In this document: piece by piece, positions 15,542 through 25,578 of the stretch
Position numbering within the stretch: the stretch's first letter is position 1
How the letters are laid out: every line of letters begins with the position of its first letter
NCBI RefSeq assembly: GCF_000373925.1
Contig: NZ_KB892779.1
Span: forward strand, 88,398-152,397
Source: Actinopolymorpha alba DSM 45243
GTDB taxonomy: Bacteria > Actinomycetota > Actinomycetes > Propionibacteriales > Actinopolymorphaceae
Direction: 5' to 3'
DNA: 64,000 nucleotides
The notes under the pieces: model-generated
What the model was told of the DNA's origin: nothing
The model's database searches: none
What the model saw: the letters and a program-made list of their open reading frames with translations, nothing else
Translations under genes and position numbers: made by a program

Positions 15542-17254
15542 TCAGAACGGCAGGCGCAGTTGGCGGAGTACGTCGAGAGCGAGACCGGGGGCCACGGAGA
15601 GTACGACGCCCAGCGTCGCGGTCACCGCGATCGCGACGTTCGCCGGCCAGGCGGGTGCGCGGGCAGCCACCGCAACCGAAGCCGGCGCCGGGGCAGCTGC
15701 CGATGCCGAGGCCGGAACGTCCGCGGGCGTGGCGAAGAGGAGCGCCGTCCAGTACAGGTAGTAGGCCAGCCCGATCACGACGTTCACCGCCATCACCACG
15801 GCGAGCCACCCAGCTCCCCCGTCGACCGCGGCCCGGAAGACCACGACCTTCGCGAAGAGCCCGGCCACACCCGGCGGCAACCCCGCGAGCGCCAGCAGGA
15901 AGAACGCCAACGCGCAGGCCCGCAGCGGGTCAGACCAGAACATCCCGCGGTAGTCGCTCAGCTCGTGCGTACCCCGCCCACCCGCCACCCAGGCGACCAC
16001 CGCGAACGCACCGAGGTTGACCACCGCGTAGATGAGGAGGTACGCGACGGTCGCGGCGAGGACCGGAGTCGACCCCGCAGCGTCCGGCCCAGGCCCCGCG
16101 ACACCCGCCGCCGTACCCGACCTACCCGCCACGCCCGCCACCGCACCCAGCGGGACGAGGAGGTACCCCGCCTGCGCGATGCTCGACCAGGCCAGCAGGC
16201 GGACGGCGTTGCGTTGCCGCAGCGCCACCAGGTTCCCGAGCGTCATGGTCAGGGCCGCGAGCACACCGAGCGCGGGCGCCCACACCGTGGCGTACGACGG
16301 AAACCCCATGCTCACCACGACCAGCAGCCCAACAAGGCCGGCGGCCTTGGAGACGACGGAGAGGTACGCCGCGACCGGCACCGGAGCACCCACGTAGGTG
16401 TCGGGTACCCAGAAGTGGAACGGCACCGCCGCCACCTTGAAGCCCAGCCCCACCAGGGTGAGCACCACCCCGACCGCGGCGACTCCTACCGGCTCCGCAC
16501 CGGAGGCCAGCGCCGTGGCGATCTCGCCGAGATACACGCTCCCCGTCACGCCGTACACCAGCGAGATCCCGAACAACATCACCGCGACCGACACGACCGA
16601 GACCAGGAAGAACTTCAGCGCCGCCTCGGCCGCGCGCTTGTCTCCACCCCGCAGGCCGACCAGCGCGAACGCCGGCAGCGACACGACCTCGAGCGCGACC
16701 ACCAAGGTGATGAGGTCCCGCGCCCCGGCCAACGTCATGGCGCCGCTCGCCGAGGCGAGGAGCAGGAAGAGGTACTCACCGATCGGGATCCGCTCCCCGA
16801 GCGTGCCGCGCGTCGACAGCAGGACGACCAGCATGGCCCCACCGGCGGCGATGAGCTGGAAGACCAGCGTGGTCGAGTCGACGACGTACGAACACGACTC
16901 CCCCATGACAGCGCCAGCCCCGGCCCCGCCGCCATGCCCAGCCCCAGTCCCAGTCCCAGTCCCAGAGCAGAAGACCCCACGCCGCTCGCCCAGCAGCGGC
17001 ACGAGGAGGAGCAGGCCGGCGAACAGCCCGACCAGTGCGATCCAGGTCGTGGCAGGAACCCCGCCAGCTCCCCGAGCGCGCGAGCCCCGCAGAAAGGCGT
17101 CGACCACGAGGACCGCGATCGCGGTCAGCGCGACGACCAGCGGCGGCGCGATGACCGCCCAGTCCACCGGCTGAGTCACGGCGGCCCCGGCGGTCCCGGC
17201 AGCAGCGGTGGTACCGGCAGTGCCGGCAGCAGCGACTACAGCGGCAGCGCCCAC
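15542..17254 (-). CDS. nuoN: Complex I subunit N, second copy
   Basis: About 570 aa; antiporter-like membrane subunit of NADH-quinone oxidoreductase. Recognised by LYLLLASASGAMTLAGARDLITL-type helices, ALVGLRGGDKRAAEAALKFFLVSVVSVAVMLFGISLVYG, FHFWVPDTYVGAPVPVAAYLSVVSKAAGLV (with its proton-channel Lys) and LLAWSSIAQAGYLLVPLG. It is longer than the copy at 49 kb (520 aa) because of Gly/Thr/Ala-rich inserts at the N-terminus and near residues 95-120. The likely start is GTG 17254, eight bases after GGGGAGG; GTG 17263 overlaps the nuoM2 stop. Last gene of the second nuo operon. Confidence 0.85.
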   Translation of the reverse strand: MGAAAVVAAAGTAGTTAAAGTAGAAVTQPVDWAVIAPPLVVALTAIAVLVVDAFLRGSRARGAGGVPATTWIALVGLFAGLLLLVPLLGERRGVFCSGTGTGTGAGHGGGAGAGAVMGESCSYVVDSTTLVFQLIAAGGAMLVVLLSTRGTLGERIPIGEYLFLLLASASGAMTLAGARDLITLVVALEVVSLPAFALVGLRGGDKRAAEAALKFFLVSVVSVAVMLFGISLVYGVTGSVYLGEIATALASGAEPVGVAAVGVVLTLVGLGFKVAAVPFHFWVPDTYVGAPVPVAAYLSVVSKAAGLVGLLVVVSMGFPSYATVWAPALGVLAALTMTLGNLVALRQRNAVRLLAWSSIAQAGYLLVPLGAVAGVAGRSGTAAGVAGPGPDAAGSTPVLAATVAYLLIYAVVNLGAFAVVAWVAGGRGTHELSDYRGMFWSDPLRACALAFFLLALAGLPPGVAGLFAKVVVFRAAVDGGAGWLAVVMAVNVVIGLAYYLYWTALLFATPADVPASASAAAPAPASVAVAARAPAWPANVAIAVTATLGVVLSVAPGLALDVLRQLRLPF

Positions 17255-17259
17255 ACCCG

Positions 17260-18825
17260 TCACCTCCCCACCAGCAGTTCGACGGCCGGCGTGGTGAGGG
17301 CCAGCACCGCCTTGGGGTACAACCCGAGCGCGATGGTCAGCGCGACCAGCGGCGCCCAGGTCCACACCTCGATCGCGGTGACGTCCCGCACCACGGACAG
17401 GCGCGGTCCGATGGTGTCCTCGCCCTGGCACATCCGGCGTACCAGCACCAGGAAGTACGCCGCCGTCAGGACCGCACCGAGCCCGGCCAGCACCATGAGG
17501 ACGGCGTACGTCGTGCGGGTCAGAGCGGCGTCCGGCTGGTACGCACCGAAGAGCGCGAGCATCTCGCCCCAGAACCCCGCGAGCCCCGGCAGGCCCAGAC
17601 TCGCCACCGCGCCGAAAACGAACAGCCCGCCGAGCCTCGGCATCCGCGCGTACAGCCCGCCACCGAGATCGGTCAGGTTGCCCGTGCCATGCCGGTCCTT
17701 GATCGCACCGGCCAGGAAGAACAGCAGGCCGGTGATGAGACCGTGCGCGACTCCCGCGAAGATCGCGCCGTTGACGCCGACCGGCGTGAGTGTCGCGATC
17801 CCGAGCAGGACGAACCCCATGTGCCCGACAGAGGAGTACGCCACCAGCCGTTTGAGCTCGGTCTGGCGCAGGCAGGCGAGCGCGCCGTAGAGGATGCCGA
17901 CTGTCGCGAGGCCCGCGAGGTACGGCGCGACCACCCGAGCGCCGTCCGGGACCACCGGGAGCCAGACCCGGACGAAGCCGTAGGTGCCCATCTTCAGCAG
18001 GACACCGGCCAGCAGGACCGACCCGACCGTCGGGGCCTTCGCGTGCGCATCGGGAAGCCAGGTGTGCAGCGGCCACAGCGGGCTCTTGACCGCGAGGCCG
18101 AGGCCGATCGCGACGGCCGCGAGGACCTGCGCGCCCATTGCGATCCCGCGCCCGCCCCGCTCCGCCAGCACGGTGATGTCGAAGGTCCCGGTCTGCGCGT
18201 ACACCAGCAGGAACCCGAGCAGCATGATCGCGCTGCCGAGCAGCGTGTAGAGGATGAACGTCGTGGCGGCCCGCCGCCTCCCTGTGTTTACCCCGCCGCC
18301 GGATGTGCTCCGCCCATCCCCGCCCGCCCCCTCCTCTTCGTCGTGCGGATCTCCCCAGACCGCGATCACGAACCACATCGGGATGAGGACGACCTCGAAG
18401 AACAGGAAGAAGACGATCAGGTCGAACGCCACGAACGTCCCGAGCATCCCGGCCTCGAGGAGGAGCACCAGTCCGACCAGCCCTCTGGTCCGACCAACCT
18501 CGGGTGCGATCCGCGTCGTGTAGAGCAGGCACAGGAACGCCAGGAGCGCGGTCAGCAGCACCATTGGCAGCGAGATGCCGTCGACACCGAGGTGCCAGCG
18601 CACGTCGATGGCGGGGATCCAGCGCACGTCCGTCACGAACTGCACCCGCTGCGCCGCGCCGTAGTCGAAGGCGGCCGCGAGCACCACGGCGAGCACCAGG
18701 GTCACAGCGCCGACGGCCGCACCGATCCGTGCTGCGATGGACTCAGGGACCAGCCGCGGCAGCCCGACCACGACAGCCGCACCCACCAGCGGGACGGCGA
18801 GCAACAGCCACAGCAGTGCGTTCAC
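17260..18825 (-). CDS. nuoM: Complex I subunit M, second copy
   Basis: About 521 aa with some 14 membrane helices. Hallmarks are HLGVDGISLPMVLLTALL, LLEAGMLGTFVAFDLIVFFLFFEVVLIPMWFVIAVWG (essential Glu of helix 5), [37 protein letters not shown] (channel Lys) and ELKRLVAYSSVGHMGFVLLG. A Gly/Ser-rich acidic loop (about 178-205, HDEEEGAGGDGRSTSGGG) is inserted where other NuoM proteins have a short loop. GTG 18825 is preferred to the upstream in-frame GTG at 18882. Third proton-pumping antiporter-like subunit of the second operon. Confidence 0.9.
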   Translation of the reverse strand: MNALLWLLLAVPLVGAAVVVGLPRLVPESIAARIGAAVGAVTLVLAVVLAAAFDYGAAQRVQFVTDVRWIPAIDVRWHLGVDGISLPMVLLTALLAFLCLLYTTRIAPEVGRTRGLVGLVLLLEAGMLGTFVAFDLIVFFLFFEVVLIPMWFVIAVWGDPHDEEEGAGGDGRSTSGGGVNTGRRRAATTFILYTLLGSAIMLLGFLLVYAQTGTFDITVLAERGGRGIAMGAQVLAAVAIGLGLAVKSPLWPLHTWLPDAHAKAPTVGSVLLAGVLLKMGTYGFVRVWLPVVPDGARVVAPYLAGLATVGILYGALACLRQTELKRLVAYSSVGHMGFVLLGIATLTPVGVNGAIFAGVAHGLITGLLFFLAGAIKDRHGTGNLTDLGGGLYARMPRLGGLFVFGAVASLGLPGLAGFWGEMLALFGAYQPDAALTRTTYAVLMVLAGLGAVLTAAYFLVLVRRMCQGEDTIGPRLSVVRDVTAIEVWTWAPLVALTIALGLYPKAVLALTTPAVELLVGR

Positions 18826-18892
18826 GAGGCCACCCGCACGCTGAGGCTGGAGAAGAGCAGCATCAACAACAGCAGCCACCAAGGCATTTCAC

Positions 18893-20842
18893 TCACGCGA
18901 TCACCCCCAGGGCAGCGACGGCCAACAGGACCACACCGGCGAGGAGCAGTGTGAGGTACGTCTGGACGTTGCCGGTCTGGACCCGGCGCAGGGTCCCGCC
19001 GAGCCAGTGGGCAGCACGTCCCGATCCGTGGACGTAGAAGTCGACGACGTCACGGTCACCGGCGACCACCGCCCGGGCCAGTACCCACACCGGCCGCACG
19101 ACGTACGCCGCGATGAGGTCGTCGATCCGGAAGCCCTGCTGGAGGAACGGCCGGGCCCGACCGAGCAGCACCGCCGGGTCACGGGCGTCGTGCCGCCGCC
19201 AGGTCCACACGACCAGGCCGCTCGACACGAGCGCCAGCAGCACCGACCCCACCGTCGTACCCACGTGGATCAGCTCCGGAGCGGACGCGACCGCCGGCCC
19301 ACCGCCCCCGAGCCAGCTGGCCCACGCGCCGGGCGCGAAGGCCACGAATCCGAGGAGCGCAGAGGGTACGGCGAGCACGATCAACGGCCACCGCATGAGC
19401 GCCGGAGCCTCGGCTAGCCCTGCCCCAGCGTGCCCTGCCCCGGCGTGCCCTGGCCCCGGGTGTCCGGGTGCGAGGTGCGCGGGTTCGTCCGGCACGGGCA
19501 CCGTCCGCGGGCCGAAGAAGACCCGCAGCCAGAGCCGGGTGGAGTACGCCGCCGTCAGGGCGACCGTGCCGAACCCCGCGAGCAGAGCGACCCAGGCGGC
19601 GCCCACCGGCAGCGGCCCGCCGTGAAGCGCCGCCTCCTGGATGGCCCCGAGCACGGCGTCCTTGGCGAAGAACCCCGACAGCGGTGGCAGCGCGGCCAGC
19701 GCCGCGAGACCGATCGTCATCGTCACGAACGTCACCGGCAGCGCGCGGCGCAGGCCACCCATCGCCGACATCAGGTTGCTGCCGACCGCATGGATCACCG
19801 CCCCCGCGCACAGGAACAGCAGCGCCTTGAACGCACCATGCGCCAACAGGAGCAGGACCCCGGCGGTGTAGCCGCCCGCGGCGAGCCCGGCCAGCATGTA
19901 GGCGAGCTGGCTCACTGTCGACCATGCCAGGACGCGCTTGACATCTTCCTCGGCGAGCGCCGCCAGCGCCGACCCCACCATGGTGATCGCCGCGATGACC
20001 GCGAGGATCGCGAGGGTCGCGGGGGCCGCCTGGAAGACACTGAGCAGCCGGGCCACGAGGAACACCCCGGCCGCCACCATGGTCGCCGCGTGGATGAGCG
20101 CGCTCACCGGCGTGGGACCGGCCATCGCGTCAGGAAGCCAGACGTGCAAGGGGAACTGCGCCGATTTGCCGACCACGCCGGCGAGCAGCAGCAGGGTGGC
20201 GAGCGTCGCCGTACCCGTTGTCAATTGACCATTGACAGCCGCCTCTTGGACCTCGGAGATGCGGAAGCTGCCGGCGCCGAGCCCGAGCGCGAAGATGCCG
20301 AACAGGAAGCCGATGTCGCCCAGACGGGTGACCAGGAACGCCTTCACCGCGCTGTCCCGGGCCTCGCGCAGCTCCCAGTGGTGGCCGATAAGGAAGTACG
20401 AGCAGATGCCCATCACCTCCCAGCCGACCAGCAGCACCAGGAGATCGTCGGCGGCCACCACCAGCAGCATCGCGGCGGTGAACAACGACACGAACGCGAC
20501 GTAGGAGGGATAGCGCGGATCGCCGCGCAGATAGTCGACGGAGTAGATCTGGACGGCCAGCGCCACGCTCGCGACGAGGAGGCTGACGAGCGCCGAGAGA
20601 CCGTCGACGCGGAACGCGAGGTCGAACGCCAGCCCGCCGGTCGGGACGTGGGCGAGCGTTGTCGTCCTGGTGCCGAGGTCGCTCGCGAGGTCGGCGCCCA
20701 CCACCGCCCAGGAGGTGAGGAACGCGACGGCCGCACCGGCGACACCGACCGGGGCAACCAGCCGCGGCAGGCGGCGGCCGAGCCCGAGCGCGACAACGGC
20801 GGCCACGAACGGCGCGAGGATGCCGACGAGCAGGGCGGTCAT
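18893..20842 (-). CDS. nuoL: Complex I subunit L, second copy
   Basis: About 649 aa. It has the NuoL markers [96 protein letters not shown] (here GKSAQFPL) and [20 protein letters not shown], and the long C-terminal lateral helix region ending at 18893. The start is fixed at ATG 20842 because the frame upstream belongs to the out-of-frame shadow of nuoK2/nuoJ2. It overlaps nuoK2 by 4 bp, and 67 bp separate it from nuoM2. Confidence 0.9.
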   Translation of the reverse strand: MTALLVGILAPFVAAVVALGLGRRLPRLVAPVGVAGAAVAFLTSWAVVGADLASDLGTRTTTLAHVPTGGLAFDLAFRVDGLSALVSLLVASVALAVQIYSVDYLRGDPRYPSYVAFVSLFTAAMLLVVAADDLLVLLVGWEVMGICSYFLIGHHWELREARDSAVKAFLVTRLGDIGFLFGIFALGLGAGSFRISEVQEAAVNGQLTTGTATLATLLLLAGVVGKSAQFPLHVWLPDAMAGPTPVSALIHAATMVAAGVFLVARLLSVFQAAPATLAILAVIAAITMVGSALAALAEEDVKRVLAWSTVSQLAYMLAGLAAGGYTAGVLLLLAHGAFKALLFLCAGAVIHAVGSNLMSAMGGLRRALPVTFVTMTIGLAALAALPPLSGFFAKDAVLGAIQEAALHGGPLPVGAAWVALLAGFGTVALTAAYSTRLWLRVFFGPRTVPVPDEPAHLAPGHPGPGHAGAGHAGAGLAEAPALMRWPLIVLAVPSALLGFVAFAPGAWASWLGGGGPAVASAPELIHVGTTVGSVLLALVSSGLVVWTWRRHDARDPAVLLGRARPFLQQGFRIDDLIAAYVVRPVWVLARAVVAGDRDVVDFYVHGSGRAAHWLGGTLRRVQTGNVQTYLTLLLAGVVLLAVAALGVIA

Positions 20843-21183
20843 CGGCGTACCTCCGCGTCCTCGCGGTCGGTGTCCTCGCGGTCGGCGAGTTCGCGTACGG
20901 CGTCGAGGTTGATCTGCCGGCGGGTACGGAAGAGCAGCAGGACGATCGCGAGCCCGAGCCCGATCTCGGCGGCGGCGATCGTGATGGTGAACAGCGCCAG
21001 GATCTGCCCGCTGTGCAGGGTGTCGCGATGCCAGGCGTCGAACGCGAGCAGGTTGAGGTTGACGGCGTTCAGCATGAGTTCGACGCCCATCAGGACGAGG
21101 ATCGCGTTGCGCCGGGCCAGAACGCCGTAGACCCCGATCGCGAACAACAGCGCCGACACGACCAGCGGGAAGAGCAGCGGCAT
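20839..21183 (-). CDS. nuoK: Complex I subunit K, second copy
   Basis: 114 aa, three membrane helices. [32 protein letters not shown] contains the conserved helix-2 Glu of the quinone-pump chain, and [30 protein letters not shown] contains the second conserved Glu. A charged tail ([15 protein letters not shown]) makes it about 15 residues longer than the 99-aa copy at 54 kb. It overlaps nuoJ2 by one base and nuoL2 by four. Confidence 0.9.
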   Translation of the reverse strand: MPLLFPLVVSALLFAIGVYGVLARRNAILVLMGVELMLNAVNLNLLAFDAWHRDTLHSGQILALFTITIAAAEIGLGLAIVLLLFRTRRQINLDAVRELADREDTDREDAEVRR

Positions 21184-21764
21184 CAGGAGCTGCTCCTTTC
21201 CCGGTCGTCAGCGTCCCTTGCTGGTTCGGTGTCCCTTGCTGCTTCGGCGTCCCGCGGACGGTTGGGTACGTCGCGCCGGGACAGCACGATCGCCCCGACG
21301 AGCGCCGCCAGCAGGAGGACGGACAGCACCTCGAACGGCAGGACCCAGGTGGAGAAGACCGCACCGCCGGTCACCCGGGCGCCGCCGATCTCCGCTCGAT
21401 CCAGGTCGATGACAGCGCCTGAGAAGCCCGCCACGAGCGTCGTGACGAGGACCCCCGCCACCGCGGCCGCGACCACGGCGGCGAACCACGCGTTCGGGGT
21501 CCTGGCAGCGGGGTCCGGACGGGTCGGCGCCCGGGTGAGCATGAGGGCGAACAGCAGCAGGACGACGACCGCTCCGACGTAGATCAGCACCTGCACCCAG
21601 GCCACGAACTCCGCCGTCAGCAACAGGAAACACCCGGCCAGCGCGCCGAGCGTCACCACCAGCCAGAGGGCCGCGTGCACGATCTGCCGGGTGGTGACGA
21701 CGAGGAGAGCCGAGCCGACCGCGACCGCGCCCAGCAGCACGAACAGCACCCGGACCGTGCTCAT
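21183..21764 (-). CDS. nuoJ: Complex I subunit J, second copy
   Basis: 193 aa with five hydrophobic helices. The conserved part is [50 protein letters not shown], followed by a helix reading [28 protein letters not shown] and a charged Arg/Asp/Ala-rich tail. The start is ATG 21764; the frame upstream is shadow. It lacks the long Pro/Gly-rich tail of the copy at 54-55 kb. About 100 bp with a duplicated sequence separate it from nuoI2. Confidence 0.9.
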   Translation of the reverse strand: MSTVRVLFVLLGAVAVGSALLVVTTRQIVHAALWLVVTLGALAGCFLLLTAEFVAWVQVLIYVGAVVVLLLFALMLTRAPTRPDPAARTPNAWFAAVVAAAVAGVLVTTLVAGFSGAVIDLDRAEIGGARVTGGAVFSTWVLPFEVLSVLLLAALVGAIVLSRRDVPNRPRDAEAARDTEPARDADDRERSSS

Positions 21765-21790
21765 GCGCGTCCTCGCTTCGCTGCGGGCGT

Positions 21791-21868
21791 GGCGCTGTGC
21801 TTGATGGTTCGCTCGCTGCGCTCGCTCATGGCGCTGTGTTGAATGATTCGCTCGCTGCGCTCGCTCAT
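21791..21868. repeat. 39-bp tandem duplication between nuoJ2 and nuoI2
   Basis: Units 21791-21829 and 21830-21868 are 35/39 identical; each ends in cgctcgctgcgctcgctcat. The second copy runs into the nuoI2 stop codon. This is the widest gap in the 5' half of the operon. Confidence 0.85.
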
Positions 21869-22428
21869 GCCCCGGCCTCAGGGCCAGACCGCGCATCCTC
21901 CTCCGAGCGCGGGCGGACCCGGGCCGCGGCCTTCTCCGCAACCCCGAGCTCCTTGGGTGGCTCCGCACCGTCGTCCACCGCGGGTGGCGCCGGCACGGTC
22001 CACATCCACTCCCGCAGCGTGTCCTTCTCATGCGTAAGGTCAGCGATGTCGGTGGTGGCGTACTCGAACTCCGGCGACCAGAACAACGCGTCGAACGGGC
22101 AGACCTCGACGCAGATGCCGCAGTACATGCAGAGCGAGTAGTCGATCGCGAACCGGTCGAGCACGTTGTGGCTCCGCTCGCGCGCACCCGGCTCGCTCGG
22201 TTGGGCGGTCTCCTTGTGAGAGTCGATGTAGATGCACCAGCTCGGGCACTCGCGGGCGCAGAGCATGCAGACCGTGCAGTTCTCCTCGAAGAGCGCGATC
22301 ACGCCCCGGGTCCGCGGCGGCAGGTCGGGTTTGACGTCGGGATACTGCTGCGTGATCGAACGCCGGGTGAGGTTGTCGAACGTCACCTTCAGCCCGTGCA
22401 CCAGGCCCTTGCCGGGTAGCTCAGCCAT
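21865..22428 (-). CDS. nuoI: Complex I subunit I (ferredoxin-like), second copy
   Basis: 187 aa. Two [4Fe-4S] motifs carry electrons toward the quinone site: [19 protein letters not shown] and [20 protein letters not shown]. The N-terminal amphipathic segment ([20 protein letters not shown]) binds the membrane domain. The C-terminal 45 residues are acidic and Pro-rich. The first cluster motif has ECPSWCIYI rather than the ACPADAIYV of the 55-kb copy, so the two are diverged paralogues. It starts at ATG 22428 (GTG 22434 possible), 19 bp after nuoH2. Confidence 0.92.
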   Translation of the reverse strand: MAELPGKGLVHGLKVTFDNLTRRSITQQYPDVKPDLPPRTRGVIALFEENCTVCMLCARECPSWCIYIDSHKETAQPSEPGARERSHNVLDRFAIDYSLCMYCGICVEVCPFDALFWSPEFEYATTDIADLTHEKDTLREWMWTVPAPPAVDDGAEPPKELGVAEKAAARVRPRSEEDARSGPEAGA

Positions 22429-22447
22429 CACCACACCACCTTCCCGT

Positions 22448-23407
22448 TCATGAGATCACCACCGAAACGACGCCGGTGAGCGCGAGCTGGACCAGCGCGA
22501 GGGGTACGAGCACCTGCCAGCCAAGGCGCTGGAGCTGGTCGGAACGCAACCGCGGATAGGCCACCCGCACCCAGATCACGACGAACGCCACCGCGAACGC
22601 CTTGAGCAGCGTCCACAGCCAGCCGAGTGCGTCGGAGAACGGCCCGTGCCAGCCGCCGAGGAACAACACGGTCGTCAGGGCCGCGAGGACGACGATCCCG
22701 GCGTACTCCGCCAGCAGGAACAACGCGAACCGGATCCCGGTGTACTCGGTGTACGGCCCGAAAATGATCTCCGCGTCGGCGACCGGCATGTCGAACGGCG
22801 GTCGGTGCAGCTCGGCCAACCCCGCCACGAAGAAGACGAGCATCCCGGGCAGCTGCCAGAGCAGCCACCAGGGCTGCCACGCCTCGACGATGCCGGTCAG
22901 CGAGAGGGTCCCCGCCGCCATCGCGACGCTCGCGGCGGCGAGCACGAAGGGGAGTTCGTACGCCAGCAGCTGCCCAGCGGAGCGGAACGCGCCCAGCAGG
23001 CTGTACTTGTTGGCGCTCGCCCAGCCGCCCATGAGGGAGCCGAGCACGCCGATGCCCATCACCGCGAGGACGAAGAAGAGTCCGGTCTCGAGCTCCGCGC
23101 CGACCAGGCCGGGTGCGAGCGGGATCGCCACCAGGGCCACCAGGTAAGGGATCAGCGCCAGGACGGGCGCGAGCTGGAAGACGCGCCGGTCGGCGTTCGC
23201 CGGGACGATGTCCTCCTTCTGCGCGAACTTCACGCCGTCCGCGACGAGCTGCGCCCAGCCGTGGAAGCCACCGGCGTACATCGGACCGAGCCGGCCCTGC
23301 ATGTGGGCCATCACCTTGTGCTCGGTCTGGCCGACGAGCAGGGGCAGGACGAGGAACGCCACGAAGACGCAGCCGACCCGCAGGAGGAGTTCGAGGACGT
23401 CAGCCAT
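22448..23407 (-). CDS. nuoH: Complex I subunit H, second copy
   Basis: 319 aa, eight membrane helices. Family signatures are [55 protein letters not shown] and [58 protein letters not shown]. It forms part of the quinone chamber with NuoB and NuoD. It is far shorter than the 477-aa copy at 56 kb, which has a long C-terminal extension. It starts at ATG 23407 and overlaps nuoC2 by 8 bp. Confidence 0.92.
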   Translation of the reverse strand: MADVLELLLRVGCVFVAFLVLPLLVGQTEHKVMAHMQGRLGPMYAGGFHGWAQLVADGVKFAQKEDIVPANADRRVFQLAPVLALIPYLVALVAIPLAPGLVGAELETGLFFVLAVMGIGVLGSLMGGWASANKYSLLGAFRSAGQLLAYELPFVLAAASVAMAAGTLSLTGIVEAWQPWWLLWQLPGMLVFFVAGLAELHRPPFDMPVADAEIIFGPYTEYTGIRFALFLLAEYAGIVVLAALTTVLFLGGWHGPFSDALGWLWTLLKAFAVAFVVIWVRVAYPRLRSDQLQRLGWQVLVPLALVQLALTGVVSVVIS

Positions 23408-24113
23408 CGCCCGCACTCTCCTGGTCGGACGGTGTGGCGGTCCGCGGCGCCCGTGGTGGCCGCGCCGCCCGCCGGACCGGACGCGCCGGTGCCGCGACCG
23501 CCAGCGGATCGGGCGCGGGCGAACCCGGCGGGCGCGGACCCCACGCCTCCGCGGCGGGCACACCTGGCGGCGCCACCCGGCGGCGGCTCGGTGCCCGGGC
23601 CGCGTCGTGGTCGGACTCCCCCGGCTCCTTCGCACCCGGCCAGGCCTTCGCCACCCGGGCCGCGAGTACGAAGTCCTTGCGCAGCGGATGCCCCTCGAAC
23701 TCATCCGGCAGCAGCAACGGTGTCAAGGCGTCGTTGCCGGCGAACTCGATGCCGAACATCTCGTGGGTCTCGCGTTCGTGCCAGGCGGCGCCGGCGTACA
23801 CCCCGATCGCGGTCGGCAGCCGCGCGGCGTCGCGGGGAACGCGGGTACGGATGAGGAGGTGCTCGACGGCGGCCGCGTCCGGTGCACCCAGGGCCGCGAG
23901 GTGGCACACCACCGCGAACCCCTGCTCGAGCTCGTCGACAGCGGAGAGCCAGTCGAAGTACGAACAACCCAGGCCATCACGTACGGCGGTGAGCGCGTCG
24001 GCCCAACGGTCGGCTGGTACGTCGATCGTCGGCGGGCCGAACCCCTCGTCCAGCCGGACCTCTACGTCCAGCGTCGACGCGAGGTGGTCGCGGGCCCGCT
24101 CCGCCCAGCTCAT
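23400..24113 (-). CDS. nuoC: Complex I subunit C (30-kDa type), second copy
   Basis: 237 aa. Residues 1-160 form the 30-kDa subunit domain, ending in the signature [42 protein letters not shown]. The last 70 residues are Ala/Pro/Arg-rich and look disordered ([21 protein letters not shown] and on). It is usually partnered or fused with NuoD, but no nuoD follows; the next gene is nuoH2. It overlaps nuoB2 by 4 bp. Confidence 0.9.
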   Translation of the reverse strand: MSWAERARDHLASTLDVEVRLDEGFGPPTIDVPADRWADALTAVRDGLGCSYFDWLSAVDELEQGFAVVCHLAALGAPDAAAVEHLLIRTRVPRDAARLPTAIGVYAGAAWHERETHEMFGIEFAGNDALTPLLLPDEFEGHPLRKDFVLAARVAKAWPGAKEPGESDHDAARAPSRRRVAPPGVPAAEAWGPRPPGSPAPDPLAVAAPARPVRRAARPPRAPRTATPSDQESAGDG

Positions 24114-24817
24114 GGCGTCCCACCTCGCAGTGGCCGCCGCAACAGCGAGGCCGGACCGCGCCTCGGAGGCGTCGCACCGGCGTACCGGCTACTCAGCGAC
24201 TCGCCCGCGATCTTGTCCTGGAGCCGGATGATCCCTTGGAGCAGCGCCTCGGGGCGGGGTGGACAACCAGGCACATAGACGTCGACCGGGACGATCTGGT
24301 CGACTCCCTTGGTGACGCAGTAGGAGTCCCAGTAGGGCCCGCCGGAGTTGGAGCAGGACCCGAACGAGATGACGTACTTCGGATCGGGCATCTGCTCATA
24401 GAGACGGCGGATCGCCGGCGCCATCTTGTCGGTCACTGTCCCCGACACGACCATGAGGTCGGCCTGGCGCGGCCCCGGCGCGAACGGAATCACGCCCAAC
24501 CTGATGAAGTCGTGCCGCGACATCGACGAGGCGATGAACTCGATCGCGCAGCAGGCCAGCCCGAAGTTGAACACCCAGAGCGACCAGCGCCGGCCCCAGT
24601 TGAGGACGAACTTCAACGGCTCCGGCGCGAGTTTCGACAACATCCCGAGTGACGGCGCCCCCACCTGGGGCATCGGCAGATCAACCGATCGCTGCGTCGT
24701 GGCGCCGTCCGGCGCATCCTGACCGTTCGGCGCATCCTGACCGTTCGGCGCATCCTGACCGTTCGGCGCATCCTGACCGTTGGGCACCGGCGGAGTCTCG
24801 GGCGAGGTCAGGTCCAT
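24110..24817 (-). CDS. nuoB: Complex I subunit B (N2 cluster), second copy
   Basis: 235 aa. It keeps the four ligands of the N2 [4Fe-4S] cluster: the CC pair in [21 protein letters not shown], the Cys of [17 protein letters not shown], and the Cys of [15 protein letters not shown]. The N-terminus has an extra segment with NGQDAP repeated about four times (residues 13-36), encoded by 18-bp DNA repeats; other NuoB proteins lack it. The C-terminus after about 205 is basic and Pro/Gly-rich. It starts at ATG 24817 and overlaps nuoA2 by 10 bp. Confidence 0.92.
   Translation of the reverse strand: MDLTSPETPPVPNGQDAPNGQDAPNGQDAPNGQDAPDGATTQRSVDLPMPQVGAPSLGMLSKLAPEPLKFVLNWGRRWSLWVFNFGLACCAIEFIASSMSRHDFIRLGVIPFAPGPRQADLMVVSGTVTDKMAPAIRRLYEQMPDPKYVISFGSCSNSGGPYWDSYCVTKGVDQIVPVDVYVPGCPPRPEALLQGIIRLQDKIAGESLSSRYAGATPPRRGPASLLRRPLRGGTP
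24703..24783. repeat. 18-bp tandem repeat inside nuoB2
   Basis: The unit gaccgttcggcgcatcct occurs perfectly at 24721-24738, 24739-24756 and 24757-24774, with partial copies on both sides. The period is a multiple of three, so the reading frame holds (NGQDAP). Confidence 0.95.
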
Positions 24818-25203
24818 GTCAACACCCCCTTGCGCCATGCGTAGAGCAGGCCGACGGCGATGAACCCCAGGAACACGAACATCTCCACCAGGGTCACCCA
24901 CCCGAAACCGGGCGCCGCGAAGACGGTCGCCCAGGGGAACAGATAGATCGCGTCCACCGCGAAAACCACATAGAGGTACGCGAAGACGTAGTAACGGACA
25001 TGCGTCTGAGCCCAACCCTCACCGACCGGATCGACGCCGGACTCGTACGTGAGCAGCTTCTCGCGGGTCGGGCGGGTGGGCCGCAGCAGCCGGTTGGCGC
25101 CGAAGGCCGCGGCGGCGAAGGCCACCCCGACGAGGATGACCGTCAGAACCGTCGTATACGTCGCGTAGTAGCTCGCGTTGTCGGGCTGCGCCATGCCGTT
25201 CAC
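24808..25203 (-). CDS. nuoA: Complex I subunit A, second copy; first gene of the operon
   Basis: 131 aa, three membrane helices: one at about 18-36, then [26 protein letters not shown] with the conserved acidic residue, then a third at about 100-122. The conserved loop [30 protein letters not shown] identifies the family. GTG 25203 is preceded by GGAGG six bases upstream; ATG 25194 is an in-frame alternative. It heads the second nuo operon, nuoA-B-C-H-I-J-K-L-M-N, which contains no D, E, F or G. Confidence 0.92.
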   Translation of the reverse strand: MNGMAQPDNASYYATYTTVLTVILVGVAFAAAAFGANRLLRPTRPTREKLLTYESGVDPVGEGWAQTHVRYYVFAYLYVVFAVDAIYLFPWATVFAAPGFGWVTLVEMFVFLGFIAVGLLYAWRKGVLTWT

Positions 25204-25578
25204 GCAACGCCTCCTTCACCACTCGCGGCCGGACCCAGTGTCGATCCGGCCCCACCTCAGGTGGGCCCGGGTCCAGGCACGCGAGTCTAGTGTCGTATCG
25301 GTCGGCAGAGCCCACCGCTGGAAGCGGGTGGACCATCGCGGCCAGGGCGGCGTGGACGTCAGCCGCGGGAGAACCCCCAGCAGCATCCAATCCCGGCCCG
25401 GCCCCGGGCGCGACCGTGATCAAGTCCGAGAAATCGTTGACCAAGACGGGGCGCCGTGAACAGTTTCTCGGACTTGATCATGGTCCCGGGATGACTCCGA
25501 AGTTGGGCCCGAAAACCGGGTTTGGGGCGGGCCGTATCCTTGCGACGTTCACGTCGCTGATCATCTGGAGATCGCCTC
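25204..25578. promoter_or_regulatory. Divergent intergenic region with a long inverted repeat
   Basis: The region separates nuoA2 (leftward) from the amino-acid transporter operon (rightward), so both promoters should lie here; I cannot place -10/-35 boxes confidently. A perfect 17-bp inverted repeat, tgatcaagtccgagaaa (25417-25433) and tttctcggacttgatca (25464-25480), is separated by 30 bp. Because the genes diverge, it is not a terminator for either; it may be an operator or a dispersed repeat. Confidence 0.6.

Noticed and set aside
15560-21130. Very long open frames on the plus strand across the second nuo operon (for example 15560-17890 and 19430-21130)
   Set aside because: They are antisense to genuine nuoN2, nuoM2, nuoL2 and nuoK2, are full of Arg/His/Pro/Glu, and show no family motif. 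High GC keeps the opposite frames open.
24703-24783. Regular 18-bp repeats considered as a CRISPR array
   Set aside because: Units are directly adjacent with no spacers, and they lie inside nuoB2 in frame; no cas genes are near.
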